The notes beneath the pieces are model-generated. The model was not told the DNA's origin. It ran no database searches and saw only the letters and a program-made list of their open reading frames with translations. From the NCBI RefSeq assembly GCF_905220975.1, contig NZ_CAJNBK010000002.1:558001-622000 (forward strand): a stretch of 64,000 bases of DNA, written 5' to 3'. Made by a program: the position numbers and the translations under genes. This document shows, piece after piece, positions 53,382-63,035 of this stretch. The stretch is from Paraburkholderia haematera. GTDB taxonomy: Bacteria; Pseudomonadota; Gammaproteobacteria; Burkholderiales; Burkholderiaceae. The stretch's first letter is position 1, and each line of letters starts with the position of its first letter.

Positions 53382-54638
53382 GTGTCGACGTCTATCAACA
53401 GGGTCAACGAACCGCCCGCGCGGCAAACCGCGCGGACCATTGGCGCTTCTCCGTCCGGCAGTCAGGCCGGTAGCCATGCCGGCAGCCATGCCGGTAGCCA
53501 CGCGACGCCGGTTGCCGGCGCGGCAAGCGCGTCCAATCTGCATGGCACGCCCATTATCGACGTGCGCGCCGCTCACAAGATCTATCCGGGCGACGCGTCC
53601 GGGGTTGCCCACGCATTGAAGGGCGTGTCGGTGTCGATCAACGACAACGAGTTCTTCACGCTGCTGGGGCCGTCCGGTTGTGGCAAGACAACGCTGTTGC
53701 GCCTGCTGGCCGGGTTCGAGCAACCTTCGTCGGGCGAAATTTTGCTGGCCGGCGAGCCTGTTCATGCGTTGCCGCCGTATCGCCGCCCGATCAATACGGT
53801 GTTCCAGCACTACGCGCTGTTTCCGAACATGACGGTGGCGCAGAACATCGCGTTCGGCTTGCGCATGCTCAAGCGCAGTCCGGCCGAGGTCAAGCAGCGC
53901 GTTGCGGCCATGCTGGCGCTCGTCAAGATGGAAAAATTCGCCGACCGGCGCGCCAACCAGCTTTCGGGCGGGCAACAGCAACGCATCGCGCTGGCCCGGG
54001 CGCTTGCGCCGCAGCCGCGCGTGCTGCTGCTCGACGAACCGCTGTCCGCGCTCGACCTGAAGTTGCGCCAGGCAATGCGCCTCGAACTCAAGAGCTTGCA
54101 GGAGAAGACCGGCATCACGTTTGTCTTCGTCACGCACGATCAGGAAGAGGCGCTGGCGATGAGCGATCGCATTGCCGTGATGTCGGATGGCCTCGTTCAA
54201 CAGATTGGCACACCTGAAGATATCTATGACCGGCCCGCTACCCGTTTCGTGGCGGACTTCATCGGCGAAAACAACATGCTGGCCGGCCGTATCGCGGAAC
54301 AGGGCGCGGGTTTCGTGCGGGTCGCGGTGCCGGAGGTCGGCGATTTCATGGCGGATCAGCAGGACGGTTACGCAGTGGGCGATGCGGTCACCGTGGCGGT
54401 CCGGCCCGAGCGGCTTTCGTTTGCCACGGGATCGGTATCGGTGGGTCCGCGGATCAAAGGCGAGATTGCCGCGACGGTTTATCTCGGCACCGACACGGCC
54501 TGTCACGTGCGGCTCGGCAACGGGCAGCGCATCGTGGTTCGCGATATGAGCGCCGGCCGTGCCGCTCATCGTCCGCAAATCGGCCAGCCGGTCTGGCTCG
54601 ATGTCGCCGTGAATGCCGTCAACCTGCTGAGGGACTGA
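53382..54638 (+). CDS. potA: Polyamine ABC transporter ATP-binding protein PotA-like
   Basis: A 418-residue ABC ATPase. The Walker A 'LLGPSGCGKTTLLRLLAGFEQP', signature 'LSGGQQQRIALARAL' and Walker B 'VLLLDEPLSALD' are intact, and 'VFQHYALFPNMTVAQNIAFGLRM' is the Q-loop. A C-terminal TOBE domain (residues of about 320-415) fits the PotA/spermidine-putrescine group. It starts with GTG behind AAGGAG. An unusual 60-residue N-terminal extension precedes the ATPase domain and contains three 'AGSH' repeats. It begins the potABCD-type operon. Confidence 0.93.
   Translation: MSTSINRVNEPPARQTARTIGASPSGSQAGSHAGSHAGSHATPVAGAASASNLHGTPIIDVRAAHKIYPGDASGVAHALKGVSVSINDNEFFTLLGPSGCGKTTLLRLLAGFEQPSSGEILLAGEPVHALPPYRRPINTVFQHYALFPNMTVAQNIAFGLRMLKRSPAEVKQRVAAMLALVKMEKFADRRANQLSGGQQQRIALARALAPQPRVLLLDEPLSALDLKLRQAMRLELKSLQEKTGITFVFVTHDQEEALAMSDRIAVMSDGLVQQIGTPEDIYDRPATRFVADFIGENNMLAGRIAEQGAGFVRVAVPEVGDFMADQQDGYAVGDAVTVAVRPERLSFATGSVSVGPRIKGEIAATVYLGTDTACHVRLGNGQRIVVRDMSAGRAAHRPQIGQPVWLDVAVNAVNLLRD
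53466..53501 (+). repeat. Three 12-base in-frame repeats (AGSH) in the potA N-terminus
   Basis: Three tandem copies of GCCGGYAGCCAY (Y is C or T) encode Ala-Gly-Ser-His three times. They lie in a low-complexity N-terminal extension that most PotA homologues lack, and copy number may vary between strains. Confidence 0.7.
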
Positions 54639-54639
54639 G

Positions 54640-55593
54640 ATGCTGCAGCCAGACCTTCCCCAATCGATCCCGTTGCGCGCCGAACCCGGCCCGCTGGAGC
54701 GCCGTGAACGGCGTTTGCAACTCGCCAGCTTGTTGCCGGCACCGCTGATCATCGCGCTGTTTCTCGTCGCGCCGCTGCTGCTTGTGGTCGCTTATTCGTT
54801 CATGGAGGCGAATGGCTACGGCGGCGTGCTGCACAAGTTCAGCCTCGACGCGTACGTGCAGTTGCTGTTCGAGCGCAATCTCGACGATAGCCTGACCTTC
54901 ACCGACGCGTATCTGATGATCGCCTTGCGTTCGATATCGGTAGCCGGCATGACGACGCTGATCACCATGCTGGTCGGCTTTCCGGTCGCGGTGTATATCG
55001 CGTTGCAGCCCGCTGCCCGGCGTAACCGGCTGATCCTGTGGATCACCATCCCGTTCTGGACCAACCTGCTGGTGCGCACCTATGCGTGGATCCTGCTGCT
55101 GCGCGATACGGGCGTAGTCAACGGCGTGCTGCAGGCGCTCGGGATCATCCACCATCCGATAACCATGCTCTACACCGATGGCGCGGTGTTGGTGGGCCTG
55201 GTCTATACGTACGCGCCGTTCATGGTGCTGCCGATCTACTCGAGCGTCGAGAAGATGGATATTCGCCTGATCGAGGCCGCGCACGACCTGTACGCGTCGA
55301 AAGCCCAGGCGCTGCTGCGCGTCGTGTTGCCGGCGGCGGCGCCGGGCATCGTCGCGGGCTGCATGCTGACGTTCATTCCCTGCCTCGGCGCGATGATCGC
55401 CCCCGAACTGCTAGGCGGCGGCAAGAAGCTGATGCTCGGCAATCTCATCTACCGGCAGTTCACCGAGGCGCGCGACTGGCCGTTCGGCTCGGTGTTCGCC
55501 GTTGTGCTGCTGATCGCTATCGCCACCGCTGCCGCGCTGATTACGCTGATCCGATCCAGTCTTTCCGCATCCCGTGCACGGAGGCCGCAATGA
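54640..55593 (+). CDS. potB: Polyamine ABC transporter permease PotB-like
   Basis: A 317-residue inner-membrane permease with six helices. The ABC permease 'EAA' loop is at about residues 205-225 ('IEAAHDLYASKAQALLRVVLPAAAPGIVAGCM'). 'FWTNLLVRTYAWILLLRDTGVVNGVL' and 'GALGAMIAPELLGGGKKLMLGNLI'-type segments are typical of PotB/PotH. It begins one base after the potA stop and overlaps potC by four bases (ATGA). Confidence 0.92.
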   Translation: MLQPDLPQSIPLRAEPGPLERRERRLQLASLLPAPLIIALFLVAPLLLVVAYSFMEANGYGGVLHKFSLDAYVQLLFERNLDDSLTFTDAYLMIALRSISVAGMTTLITMLVGFPVAVYIALQPAARRNRLILWITIPFWTNLLVRTYAWILLLRDTGVVNGVLQALGIIHHPITMLYTDGAVLVGLVYTYAPFMVLPIYSSVEKMDIRLIEAAHDLYASKAQALLRVVLPAAAPGIVAGCMLTFIPCLGAMIAPELLGGGKKLMLGNLIYRQFTEARDWPFGSVFAVVLLIAIATAAALITLIRSSLSASRARRPQ

Positions 55594-56405
55594 GTTTCCT
55601 TCGACGGCCAGCCGTATTCAGCGCCAATCATTTCCGCGGCTTCGGCGCGATTACCGGGGCGTTTTACCTGTACCTGTATGCACCGATCGTCGCGCTCGTG
55701 GTCCTGTCGTTCAACGGCAGCTCGTCGGCCACAGTCTGGAAGTCGTTCAGCCTGCAATGGTATGCGGTGGTGTTCCAGAATGCGGCGTTGCGCGATGCGG
55801 CCCAGAACAGCCTCGTGATCGCGCTGACAGCGGCGTCACTCTCGACGGTGCTCGCGACGATGGCCGCGCTCGCCATCGCGCGCCGGCAGCGCACGCGCAC
55901 CACCGCGATGTCCGAGCGGCTCATCATGCTGCCGCTGGTCCTGCCTGAGATCGTGGTCGGCGTGGCGACATTGGGATTCTTTAGCGCGATCGGACTCTCG
56001 CTCGGCGCGGGCAACCTGATTATCGCGCACACGGTGTTCTGCATTCCGTTTGCGTACCTGCCGATCCGCGCGCGTCTTCAAGGGATGGACACCCGGCTCG
56101 AACAGGCTGCGATGGATCTCTATGCACGCGAATGGGCCACGTTGCGCTATGTGACGCTGCCGCTGTTGATGCCGGGCATCGTGTCGGGCCTGATGCTCGC
56201 CTTCGTGGTCTCGCTCGATAACTTCATCATTTCAGTGCTCGTCGCGCAGGCCGGTTCAACGACCTTGCCGATCTTTATTTTCAGTCTGATGCGCATGGGT
56301 GTCACACCCGACGTCAACGCTGCATCGACCATCATTCTCGCGGTTTCGGTGGCATTGGTCGTGGCCGCTCACATGATCGGCAAGGGCGGCCGCAAGCATT
56401 CGTAG
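55590..56405 (+). CDS. potC: Polyamine ABC transporter permease PotC-like
   Basis: A 271-residue permease with six helices ('ITGAFYLYLYAPIVALVVLSFNGSSSATVWKSFSLQWY', 'LIMLPLVLPEIVVGVATLGFF') and the EAA loop 'QAAMDLYAREWATLRYVTLPLLMPGIVSGLMLAF'. It is the partner of PotB in the heterodimeric channel. The ATG at 55590 lies in the ATGA overlap with potB; the longer frame to the left is potB read out of frame. Confidence 0.92.
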   Translation: MSFLRRPAVFSANHFRGFGAITGAFYLYLYAPIVALVVLSFNGSSSATVWKSFSLQWYAVVFQNAALRDAAQNSLVIALTAASLSTVLATMAALAIARRQRTRTTAMSERLIMLPLVLPEIVVGVATLGFFSAIGLSLGAGNLIIAHTVFCIPFAYLPIRARLQGMDTRLEQAAMDLYAREWATLRYVTLPLLMPGIVSGLMLAFVVSLDNFIISVLVAQAGSTTLPIFIFSLMRMGVTPDVNAASTIILAVSVALVVAAHMIGKGGRKHS

Positions 56406-56454
56406 TCCATATCAACACGTTAAATATCAAAACATCACACCCAACGGAGAGGTC

Positions 56455-57495
56455 ATGAAGAAATTCCTGAGCACCACCGGCGTCGTTCTCGCCTGCGTTG
56501 CGCCGGCCATGGTTGCCCATGCTGCGGGTACCCTGAACCTGTACACCTGGTCCGGCTATGTCGCGCCGGACCTGATTGCCCAGTTCCAGCAGCAGACCGG
56601 CATCAAGGTCAACATTGACAACTACGATTCCGCGGAGACCCTGCTTGCCAAGCTCAAGCAGGGCGGGGCAGGGTACGACATCGCCGTGAGCGGTCAGGAG
56701 ATGGTTCCGGTGCTGGTGCGCGAAGGTCTGATCCAGAAGATCGATGCAACCAGCATTCCGGGCTACAACAATATCGACGCGCGCTTTCGCAAACCCCAAT
56801 GGGATCCAAGCGGCGACTATTCGGTTCCCTATGTATGGGGCACGATGAACTTCGCGGTCGACACGGGTGCGTACAACGGCGACATCAATAGCTGGAAGGT
56901 GCTGTTCGATCCGCCGGCGCAGTTGCGCGGGAAGCTCAATATGTTTGATTCCGCCAATGATGCCATCGCGCTGGCGGCGCTCTATGTCGGTGTGCCGTTC
57001 TGCAGCGAAGATCCGAAGCAGATGCAGAAAGTGCTGGACGTGCTCAAGCAGCAGAAGCCGTTCGTGAAGACATACAGTTCGAAGGCCGGAGCGATCAGGG
57101 AATCGATGGTTTCCGGTGAAATTGCCATGTCAGCGATCTGGAGCGGCACGGCGCAGCGCGCGACCGATCTCAGGCGTTCGATCCGCTATGCGTACCCCAA
57201 GGAAGGCTCGGTCGCCTGGGTTGACAATGTGGTCGTGCCAAAGGGGGCACCTGATCTCGAGAACGCGAAAAAATTCATCGCGTTTCTGCTGACACCGAAG
57301 GCAGCGGCCATGAATACCAATTTCCTGAAATACCAGAACGCGATCGATGGCTCGGATGCGTACGTGGCCAACGACGTGAAGGGTGCGCCGGCAATGAGTC
57401 CGCCTGCCGGCACAAAACTGGTCTTTGAGCAGCAAGCCTGTTCGGTGGCGGCGATCCGCTTGCACGACCGGGTCTGGACGGACCTCCTCAAGTAA
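56455..57495 (+). CDS. potD: Periplasmic polyamine-binding protein PotD/PotF-like
   Basis: A 346-residue receptor with a clear signal peptide ('MKKFLSTTGVVLACVAPAMVAHA', cleavage after AHA) and the PotD fold: 'LNLYTWSGYVAPDLIAQFQQQTGIKV', 'YDIAVSGQEMVPVLVREGLIQKID', and 'WSGTAQRATDLRRS'. It captures spermidine or putrescine for PotABC. It lies 50 bases after potC with a GAGAGG ribosome site, so all four genes look like one operon. The exact polyamine cannot be told. Confidence 0.92.
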   Translation: MKKFLSTTGVVLACVAPAMVAHAAGTLNLYTWSGYVAPDLIAQFQQQTGIKVNIDNYDSAETLLAKLKQGGAGYDIAVSGQEMVPVLVREGLIQKIDATSIPGYNNIDARFRKPQWDPSGDYSVPYVWGTMNFAVDTGAYNGDINSWKVLFDPPAQLRGKLNMFDSANDAIALAALYVGVPFCSEDPKQMQKVLDVLKQQKPFVKTYSSKAGAIRESMVSGEIAMSAIWSGTAQRATDLRRSIRYAYPKEGSVAWVDNVVVPKGAPDLENAKKFIAFLLTPKAAAMNTNFLKYQNAIDGSDAYVANDVKGAPAMSPPAGTKLVFEQQACSVAAIRLHDRVWTDLLK

Positions 57496-57540
57496 GACAT
57501 CGGGCTTTTACAACAACACGGCATGGCGTTGGCTGCGCGC

Positions 57541-57581
57541 GCGTTATCGCGTTATCGCGTTATCCGCATTTCCGCGTTATC
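57541..57581. repeat. 8-base tandem repeats GCGTTATC
   Basis: Three adjacent copies of GCGTTATC (57541-57564) are followed nine bases later by a fourth (57574-57581), in the gap between potD and the amidase gene. Function unknown. Confidence 0.75.
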
Positions 57582-57678
57582 GCGCGCTGCTCGCAAACAT
57601 GCATGCGGTCCGCAAGGAGCGGCGTCCATTAGCGGCACATCCGTTTCCTTGCGAATTTTATGGAGCAAGTGATCAACT

Positions 57679-59115
57679 ATGAGCGTCGATTCCACCCTTA
57701 TCAATCGATCCGCCTGCGAGGTGGTCGATCTGCTGCGTCGCGAGGCCGTCAGTCCGCACGACCTGCTCGACACGCTGGCCGCGCAGGTGGAGCGTGTCGA
57801 GCCGCACGTCAACGCGTTGCCGACGCTGTGCTGGGAGCGCGCGCATGAGCATGCGGCGGCACTGCTGCGCAAGCCGGTCGCCGAGCGCGGGGTGTTATGC
57901 GGGTTGCCGGTGCCAATCAAGGATCTCTCCGCTGTCGAAGGGGTGCGTACGACGTACGGGTCGCGGGTGTACGAGGACTTCGTGCCGGGCACGACGGACG
58001 TGACGCCTGCGCGTATCGAAGCGAGCGGTGGCATTGTCTACGCAAAATCCAACTCGCCGGAATTCGGTGCGGGCGGTCATACGTATAACGACGTGCTGGG
58101 GCTGACGCGCAATCCGTGGAAGTTGTCGCGTTCCGCCGGCGGATCGTCCGGCGGCGCGGCGGCAGCGCTCGCATCCGGCACGGCGTGGGTCGCGCACGGC
58201 TCTGATCTTGCCGGCTCGCTGCGTACACCGGCGGCGTTCTGCGGTGTGGTAGGCCTGCGGCCGACGCCAGGACGCGTGGCAAGCGGTCCTGCGCGCGATC
58301 CGTTCGACACGCTGTCGGTCCAGGGACCGATGGCGCGCAATGTGGCCGACACTGCGTTGCTACTCGACGCGATGTGTGGCCTCGAGCGTCACGCGCCGTT
58401 GTCGATGTCCGCGCCGGCCACCACTTTTCTCGATCACGCGCGGCGCCCGCGGATACCGGCGCGTGTCGCGTATAGCGCCGGACTCGGCATCGCCGAGCCC
58501 GAGGTGGACATTCGCGCGATCTGCGATTCGGTAATGGACCGGCTTGCCGGGGAGGGCATTGGCATCGAGCAGCCACGCATCGATCTGTCGGCTGGCACGA
58601 AGGCATTTCATGTGCTGCGTGGCGTGCTGTACGTGACGAACCATGCCGACGCGCTCGCAAAGCATCGTGAACTGCTGAACCCAAACGTCATTGGCAACAT
58701 CGAGTACGGACTGTCGCTCGACGGTCCGTCGATCGCCGCTGCGCGGCGCACGCGTGGCGAACTGTCCCACGGTATGACGGAGTTACTCGAGACGTACGAC
58801 GTGGTGATCTGCCCGGCTTCGATCGTTCCGGCCTTTCCTGTCGAGCAGAAGTACGTGACGAACGCAGCGGGCCGACAGTTCAATACCTATATCGACTGGC
58901 TCGCGATCACATACGGACTGACACTGCTCGGACTTCCTGTGATCTCGATTCCCTGCGGCATGACGCGCGACGGCTTACCGGTCGGCATTCAGATTGTCGG
59001 CCGCGCTCGCGGCGAGGCCGTCTTGTTGTCGATCGCGGCTGCGATCGAATCGATCATCGGCACGTGGGCCACTAGCGAGCGGGAACTGGACCTGCTCGTG
59101 CGTGCGCCCGCCTGA
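57679..59115 (+). CDS. Amidase (amidase-signature family)
   Basis: A 478-residue amidase-signature hydrolase. The catalytic Lys-cisSer-Ser triad is visible: K81 ('VPIKDLS'), S156 ('AGGSSGG') and S180 ('LAGSLRTP'). It breaks a C-N bond of an amide or acyl-polyamine. In this cluster a substrate such as an N-acyl putrescine or gamma-glutamyl compound is plausible, but the family is broad. It lies 183 bases after potD and 24 bases before the aminotransferase. Confidence 0.9.
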   Translation: MSVDSTLINRSACEVVDLLRREAVSPHDLLDTLAAQVERVEPHVNALPTLCWERAHEHAAALLRKPVAERGVLCGLPVPIKDLSAVEGVRTTYGSRVYEDFVPGTTDVTPARIEASGGIVYAKSNSPEFGAGGHTYNDVLGLTRNPWKLSRSAGGSSGGAAAALASGTAWVAHGSDLAGSLRTPAAFCGVVGLRPTPGRVASGPARDPFDTLSVQGPMARNVADTALLLDAMCGLERHAPLSMSAPATTFLDHARRPRIPARVAYSAGLGIAEPEVDIRAICDSVMDRLAGEGIGIEQPRIDLSAGTKAFHVLRGVLYVTNHADALAKHRELLNPNVIGNIEYGLSLDGPSIAAARRTRGELSHGMTELLETYDVVICPASIVPAFPVEQKYVTNAAGRQFNTYIDWLAITYGLTLLGLPVISIPCGMTRDGLPVGIQIVGRARGEAVLLSIAAAIESIIGTWATSERELDLLVRAPA

Positions 59116-59139
59116 CTTTCAACCCTACAGGAGCAAGAC

Positions 59140-60528
59140 ATGACATTCCAATCCGGCACGAACCAGGCACGCGACGTGGCGCATTATTTGCATCCCTACA
59201 CGAATCTCGCTGTGCACGAGCAGGAAGGGCCCCTCGTCATCACACGCGGCGATGGCTGCTACGTGTACGACGAAGCGGGCAATCGCTATCTGGAGAGCCT
59301 GTCGGGTCTGTTCTGCGCGTCGTTGGGTTTCAGCGAAGGGCGTCTTGCCGATGCAGCGGATCGCCAGATGCGCAAGCTGCCGTTCTATCACGCGTTCGGC
59401 CAGAAATCGACGGACGTTGGCATCGAACTCGCGGAAAAGCTGATTTCAATGGCGCCCGTGCCGATGTCGAAAGTGTTCTTCGCCAACTCTGGATCCGAGG
59501 CGAACGATACGGCGATCAAGCTCGTTTGGTACTATCACAACGCAGTGGGCAAGCCGCGCAAGAAAAAGATCATCTCGCGCCAGAAGGCGTATCACGGTGT
59601 CACGGTTGCTGCCGCGAGTCTGACGGGACTGCCCTATGCGCACCGCGAATTCGATCTGCCGATTGAGCGCATCGTGCATGCGGACTGCCCGCATTTCTAT
59701 CGCTCGGCGCAACCGGGCGAAAGCGAAGAAGATTACGCGACGCGCTGTGCCGACGCGCTGGAACAACTGATCCTGAAAGAAGGCCCGGATGAAGTCGGCG
59801 CATTCTTCGCGGAACCGGTGATGGGGTCGGCGGGCGTGATCGTCCCGCCGCGCACCTACTTCGAAAAAGTGCAAAAGGTGCTGAAGAAATACGACGTGCT
59901 GTTCATCGCCGACGAGGTGATTTGCGCGTTTGCCCGCACCGGTAATATGTTCGGCAGCCAGACGTACGACCTTCGGCCGGACATGGTCACGCTAGCCAAG
60001 CAACTGTCCGCCGGCTATCAGCCGATCTCCGCGCTGATGATCAACGACCGGATCTATCGGGCATTGGTGGAGCAGAGCCGGAAGGTGGGCACCTTTGGTC
60101 ATGGCTACACCTACACCGGCCACCCGGTGGCGGCAGCCGTTGCGCTCGAAACGCTGCGGATTTATGAAGATCTCGACATCGTTGCGCGCGTGCGCGAACT
60201 CATGCCTGTCTTCCACGCTCATCTGCAGCGCCTGGGCGAGCATCCGCTAATCGGCGAGGCGCGCGGCGTCGGCTTGCTCGGCGGTCTCGAAGTATCAATG
60301 AACAAGGCGCGTCGCGAAGCGTTTGCGCCTGCCGCAGGCGTAGCCGGCTATGCGGCGAAGCGCGCGCTGGCGCATGGTGTGATCACGCGTGGCCTGAACG
60401 ACACCGTGACGCTGTGTCCGCCGCTTATCATCACGCGCGCCGAACTCGACGAGATGTTCGACGGTATCGGCCGTGCGTTGGACGACACGTATGCGTGGGC
60501 CAGCCAGCAGGGTTTGATGGCCGCATGA
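59140..60528 (+). CDS. Class III omega-aminotransferase, SpuC-like
   Basis: A 462-residue PLP-dependent aminotransferase. The PLP region is 'FFANSGSEANDTAIKL', 'ADEVICAFARTGNMFGSQ', and the Schiff-base Lys region 'VTLAKQLSAGYQPISAL'. This group transfers the terminal amine of putrescine, cadaverine or beta-alanine-type substrates to pyruvate. It follows the amidase and the transporter, matching polyamine catabolism. A downstream aldehyde dehydrogenase for the aminoaldehyde is not beside it; the enzyme at 43042 could serve but belongs to another unit. Confidence 0.92.
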   Translation: MTFQSGTNQARDVAHYLHPYTNLAVHEQEGPLVITRGDGCYVYDEAGNRYLESLSGLFCASLGFSEGRLADAADRQMRKLPFYHAFGQKSTDVGIELAEKLISMAPVPMSKVFFANSGSEANDTAIKLVWYYHNAVGKPRKKKIISRQKAYHGVTVAAASLTGLPYAHREFDLPIERIVHADCPHFYRSAQPGESEEDYATRCADALEQLILKEGPDEVGAFFAEPVMGSAGVIVPPRTYFEKVQKVLKKYDVLFIADEVICAFARTGNMFGSQTYDLRPDMVTLAKQLSAGYQPISALMINDRIYRALVEQSRKVGTFGHGYTYTGHPVAAAVALETLRIYEDLDIVARVRELMPVFHAHLQRLGEHPLIGEARGVGLLGGLEVSMNKARREAFAPAAGVAGYAAKRALAHGVITRGLNDTVTLCPPLIITRAELDEMFDGIGRALDDTYAWASQQGLMAA

Positions 60529-60755
60529 ACCGGATTGGTCGCAATCAATCAGCCATGTTGCAAGGATGAACGGGCAAGTGCGCTTCTATATCGGGAGACG
60601 CTATGGTTTCAAGGCGTTTCTCGAAATCAGATCGATGTTCGGGTATTAGGGGGGAGTAGATCGGAAGCGGGGACGTCTGCTGCATAAGTCATGGACGTGG
60701 ACCGCTTTCCAGAAGGTTCGCGGATCAGTTCAATCATTATATTTAGGTATACAAA

Positions 60756-61898
60756 ATGAATACGGGAAAGGTTTGCAGATTCGGAATGCTGGCCGGCGTG
60801 ATTGCGGCATCGCCGCTCAGCGCGTCCGCGCAATCGAGCGTCACGTTATACGGGATCATCGATGCGGGCGTGACCTATGTCACGAACGACGGCGGTAGCC
60901 ACAACATCAAGATGGACGATGGGGTGCTGGTTCCAAACCGCTGGGGTTTGAAGGGGAAGGAAGATCTGGGTGGCGGCCTCGCCGCGATCTTTCAGCTCGA
61001 AAACGGCTTCAGCGTATTGAACGGCAAGCTGAACCAGGGCGGTGCGCTATTCGGCCGGCAAGCTTATGTCGGGTTGAGCGGCGGTTTCGGCAAGGTGACG
61101 CTGGGAAGGCAATACGACTTCACGCACGATTACCTGTCGCCGTTCAATGTGGGCGGTTGGGACGCAAGTGGTTACGGTATCCATCAGGGCGATTTCGACC
61201 GTGAAGGGGGAGACCGGATGAACAATGCCATCAAGTACACGAGCCCGAACTTCAGTGGGTTCAGCTTCGGCGGCATGTATTCGTTCAGTAATCAGGCGGG
61301 GAACTTCCACGACGGCAGCGGCTGGAGCGTCGGTGCGTCGTATGAGCACGGGCCGCTGAAGCTGGTGGGGGCCTATACCTACGTCGCGACGCCTTCGCTG
61401 GATCCCTATGGTGCGATTGGCGTGTCGACTTTCCTCGGTCAGACAGTTGCCACACATGGCGCCAATGGTGTGGCAACCGATCTCTTTGGCGACGGTTCGT
61501 TCGCGTTGAGATCGCTCGCCACGCTCGGGCTCGGCGCACAGTATCAGATTGGCCCGGTTGCGTTGCTCGCCAACTTTACGGATACGAAGCTCAAGGGAAC
61601 GGGTGTCACGGAGGGGCAGTCGTCGACCATGCGCGTCTACGAAGTTGGCAGTACCTGGCAGATCAATCCTGCGTGGTCGGCGGCAGGCAGTTATCAGCAC
61701 ACCACGTTCGAGTCGCACAACTGGAACGAGGTGTCTCTGGGGCTCGACTACGCGTTGTCGAAACGGACGACCCTATACGGTGCGGTGGACGGGTTGATGG
61801 CGTCGAGCGGTGTCGATCCGGTTATCGGCTATAGCTTTGCCCCGGCGCTGTCGAACAAGCAGGCGATTGTCCGCCTTGCAATGGTTCATACGTTCTGA
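60756..61898 (+). CDS. Outer-membrane porin, OmpC-like
   Basis: A 380-residue Gram-negative porin typical of Burkholderia. A signal peptide ends 'SASAQ', followed by 'SSVTLYGIIDAGVTYVTNDGG', 'RWGLKGKEDLGGGLAAIFQLENGF' and the repeated beta-strand/turn pattern of a 16-stranded barrel; it ends with the terminal Phe of porins ('MVHTF'). No clear ribosome site precedes the ATG. It follows the aminotransferase by about 230 bases and could admit the polyamines or amides used by the cluster. Confidence 0.93.
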   Translation: MNTGKVCRFGMLAGVIAASPLSASAQSSVTLYGIIDAGVTYVTNDGGSHNIKMDDGVLVPNRWGLKGKEDLGGGLAAIFQLENGFSVLNGKLNQGGALFGRQAYVGLSGGFGKVTLGRQYDFTHDYLSPFNVGGWDASGYGIHQGDFDREGGDRMNNAIKYTSPNFSGFSFGGMYSFSNQAGNFHDGSGWSVGASYEHGPLKLVGAYTYVATPSLDPYGAIGVSTFLGQTVATHGANGVATDLFGDGSFALRSLATLGLGAQYQIGPVALLANFTDTKLKGTGVTEGQSSTMRVYEVGSTWQINPAWSAAGSYQHTTFESHNWNEVSLGLDYALSKRTTLYGAVDGLMASSGVDPVIGYSFAPALSNKQAIVRLAMVHTF

Positions 61899-62041
61899 TT
61901 GTCAGGTGGCCGGGCGTTGCAAGGCCGAATTTCGTGAGATCGGCGCGCGGGCGTCGAGCTTGCAAACGGCTTGGCTGCCGCGATCGTGCATGAGTCGCAG
62001 TGGATGACCGCATGCTGTTCACCACGAACCGTGCCGTGGTG

Positions 62042-62914
62042 TCAGCCGGTCTCATGCAGCCATGCCAGCAGATCGCGGCGTGAGCTTACGCCCAGTTTGA
62101 CGAGCGCGCGCCGTGCATAGGTTTCAACGCTGGATTTCCTGATCTCCATCGCTTCGGCGATGGCCGCGTAGGTGTCGCCTCGCACGAGGGCCGCGCAGAC
62201 CGCGCGTTCGCGTTCCGACAGGGCCGCGCCAATCTGCGCGAGGCGCGCGGTGAGCAGGTCGGGCACATCCGCATGCCGGTGTGACGGACCGGGTCCCGTG
62301 ACCTGTTGCGCATGAAGCGCTGCTAGCGGAAGAAGGACGTCGCCCAGCAACCGGATACGCGCCATCTCACTCAACGAAAAGGACGGCATGCGGCGCGACC
62401 GGCTCAACGAAATGGAATAGTGCGCGCCCGACACGGTTTTCAGCAGGACGCACTCTTCGCGAAACTGCCTCGGCTCAAAAATGGCCTCGCACAGTTCGCG
62501 GTCGTTCGTGCCGGCCGCCGAACGCTGAATCACTTCGACTGAATCGGGTGCAGGCACACGGGTCATGACCGGATCGCGCTCGGCAAATCGGTGCATATAG
62601 AGCCTCATGATGTCCCGCTGATGGTCCTGCTCGCAGACGTCCACGTGACTGCCGAACCACTCGGCCCGGGGCTTGCCCGAGGTGCCGTGCTGTGGCGTCA
62701 ACCTGAGGACGTGGAGCGAATCGAACGCGGCGAAGCGGCGAGTGAATTGACCCAGTGCCGCGACAAAAGCGGGTGTCCCCACGTGTTCGATGACAGGGCC
62801 CAGTGTTTCGAACGCGGTGTGGCCTGCGACGAAGGCCGGGCCCGGTGATTCAGCGAGAAGGATCATGATCGCGAGAAGGTGAGCGCCGCGATCCGTCACA
62901 CGTCGATCCGCCAT
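62042..62914 (-). CDS. LuxR-type regulator
   Basis: A 290-residue protein with a C-terminal LuxR helix-turn-helix at about 228-285 ('ALSERERAVCAALVRGDTYAAIAEAMEIRKSSVETYARRALVKLG') and an N-terminal ligand domain of unclear type. Arg-rich patches ('SLSRSRRMPSFSLSEMAR') are notable. It is convergent with the porin gene and lies 120 bases downstream of the agmatinase, on the same strand. It may control polyamine use. Confidence 0.85.
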   Translation of the reverse strand: MADRRVTDRGAHLLAIMILLAESPGPAFVAGHTAFETLGPVIEHVGTPAFVAALGQFTRRFAAFDSLHVLRLTPQHGTSGKPRAEWFGSHVDVCEQDHQRDIMRLYMHRFAERDPVMTRVPAPDSVEVIQRSAAGTNDRELCEAIFEPRQFREECVLLKTVSGAHYSISLSRSRRMPSFSLSEMARIRLLGDVLLPLAALHAQQVTGPGPSHRHADVPDLLTARLAQIGAALSERERAVCAALVRGDTYAAIAEAMEIRKSSVETYARRALVKLGVSSRRDLLAWLHETG

Positions 62915-63035
62915 TCGGTCGTTGGCGTGCGGGGGCGCTGGTCCCGATGATACGCGCGATGCATGGGCAATGCATGCTGCGACCGGCCCGCCGCGAGCCC
63001 GGTCATGGGGCTAATCCCCTACAGTGGGAAATAGG

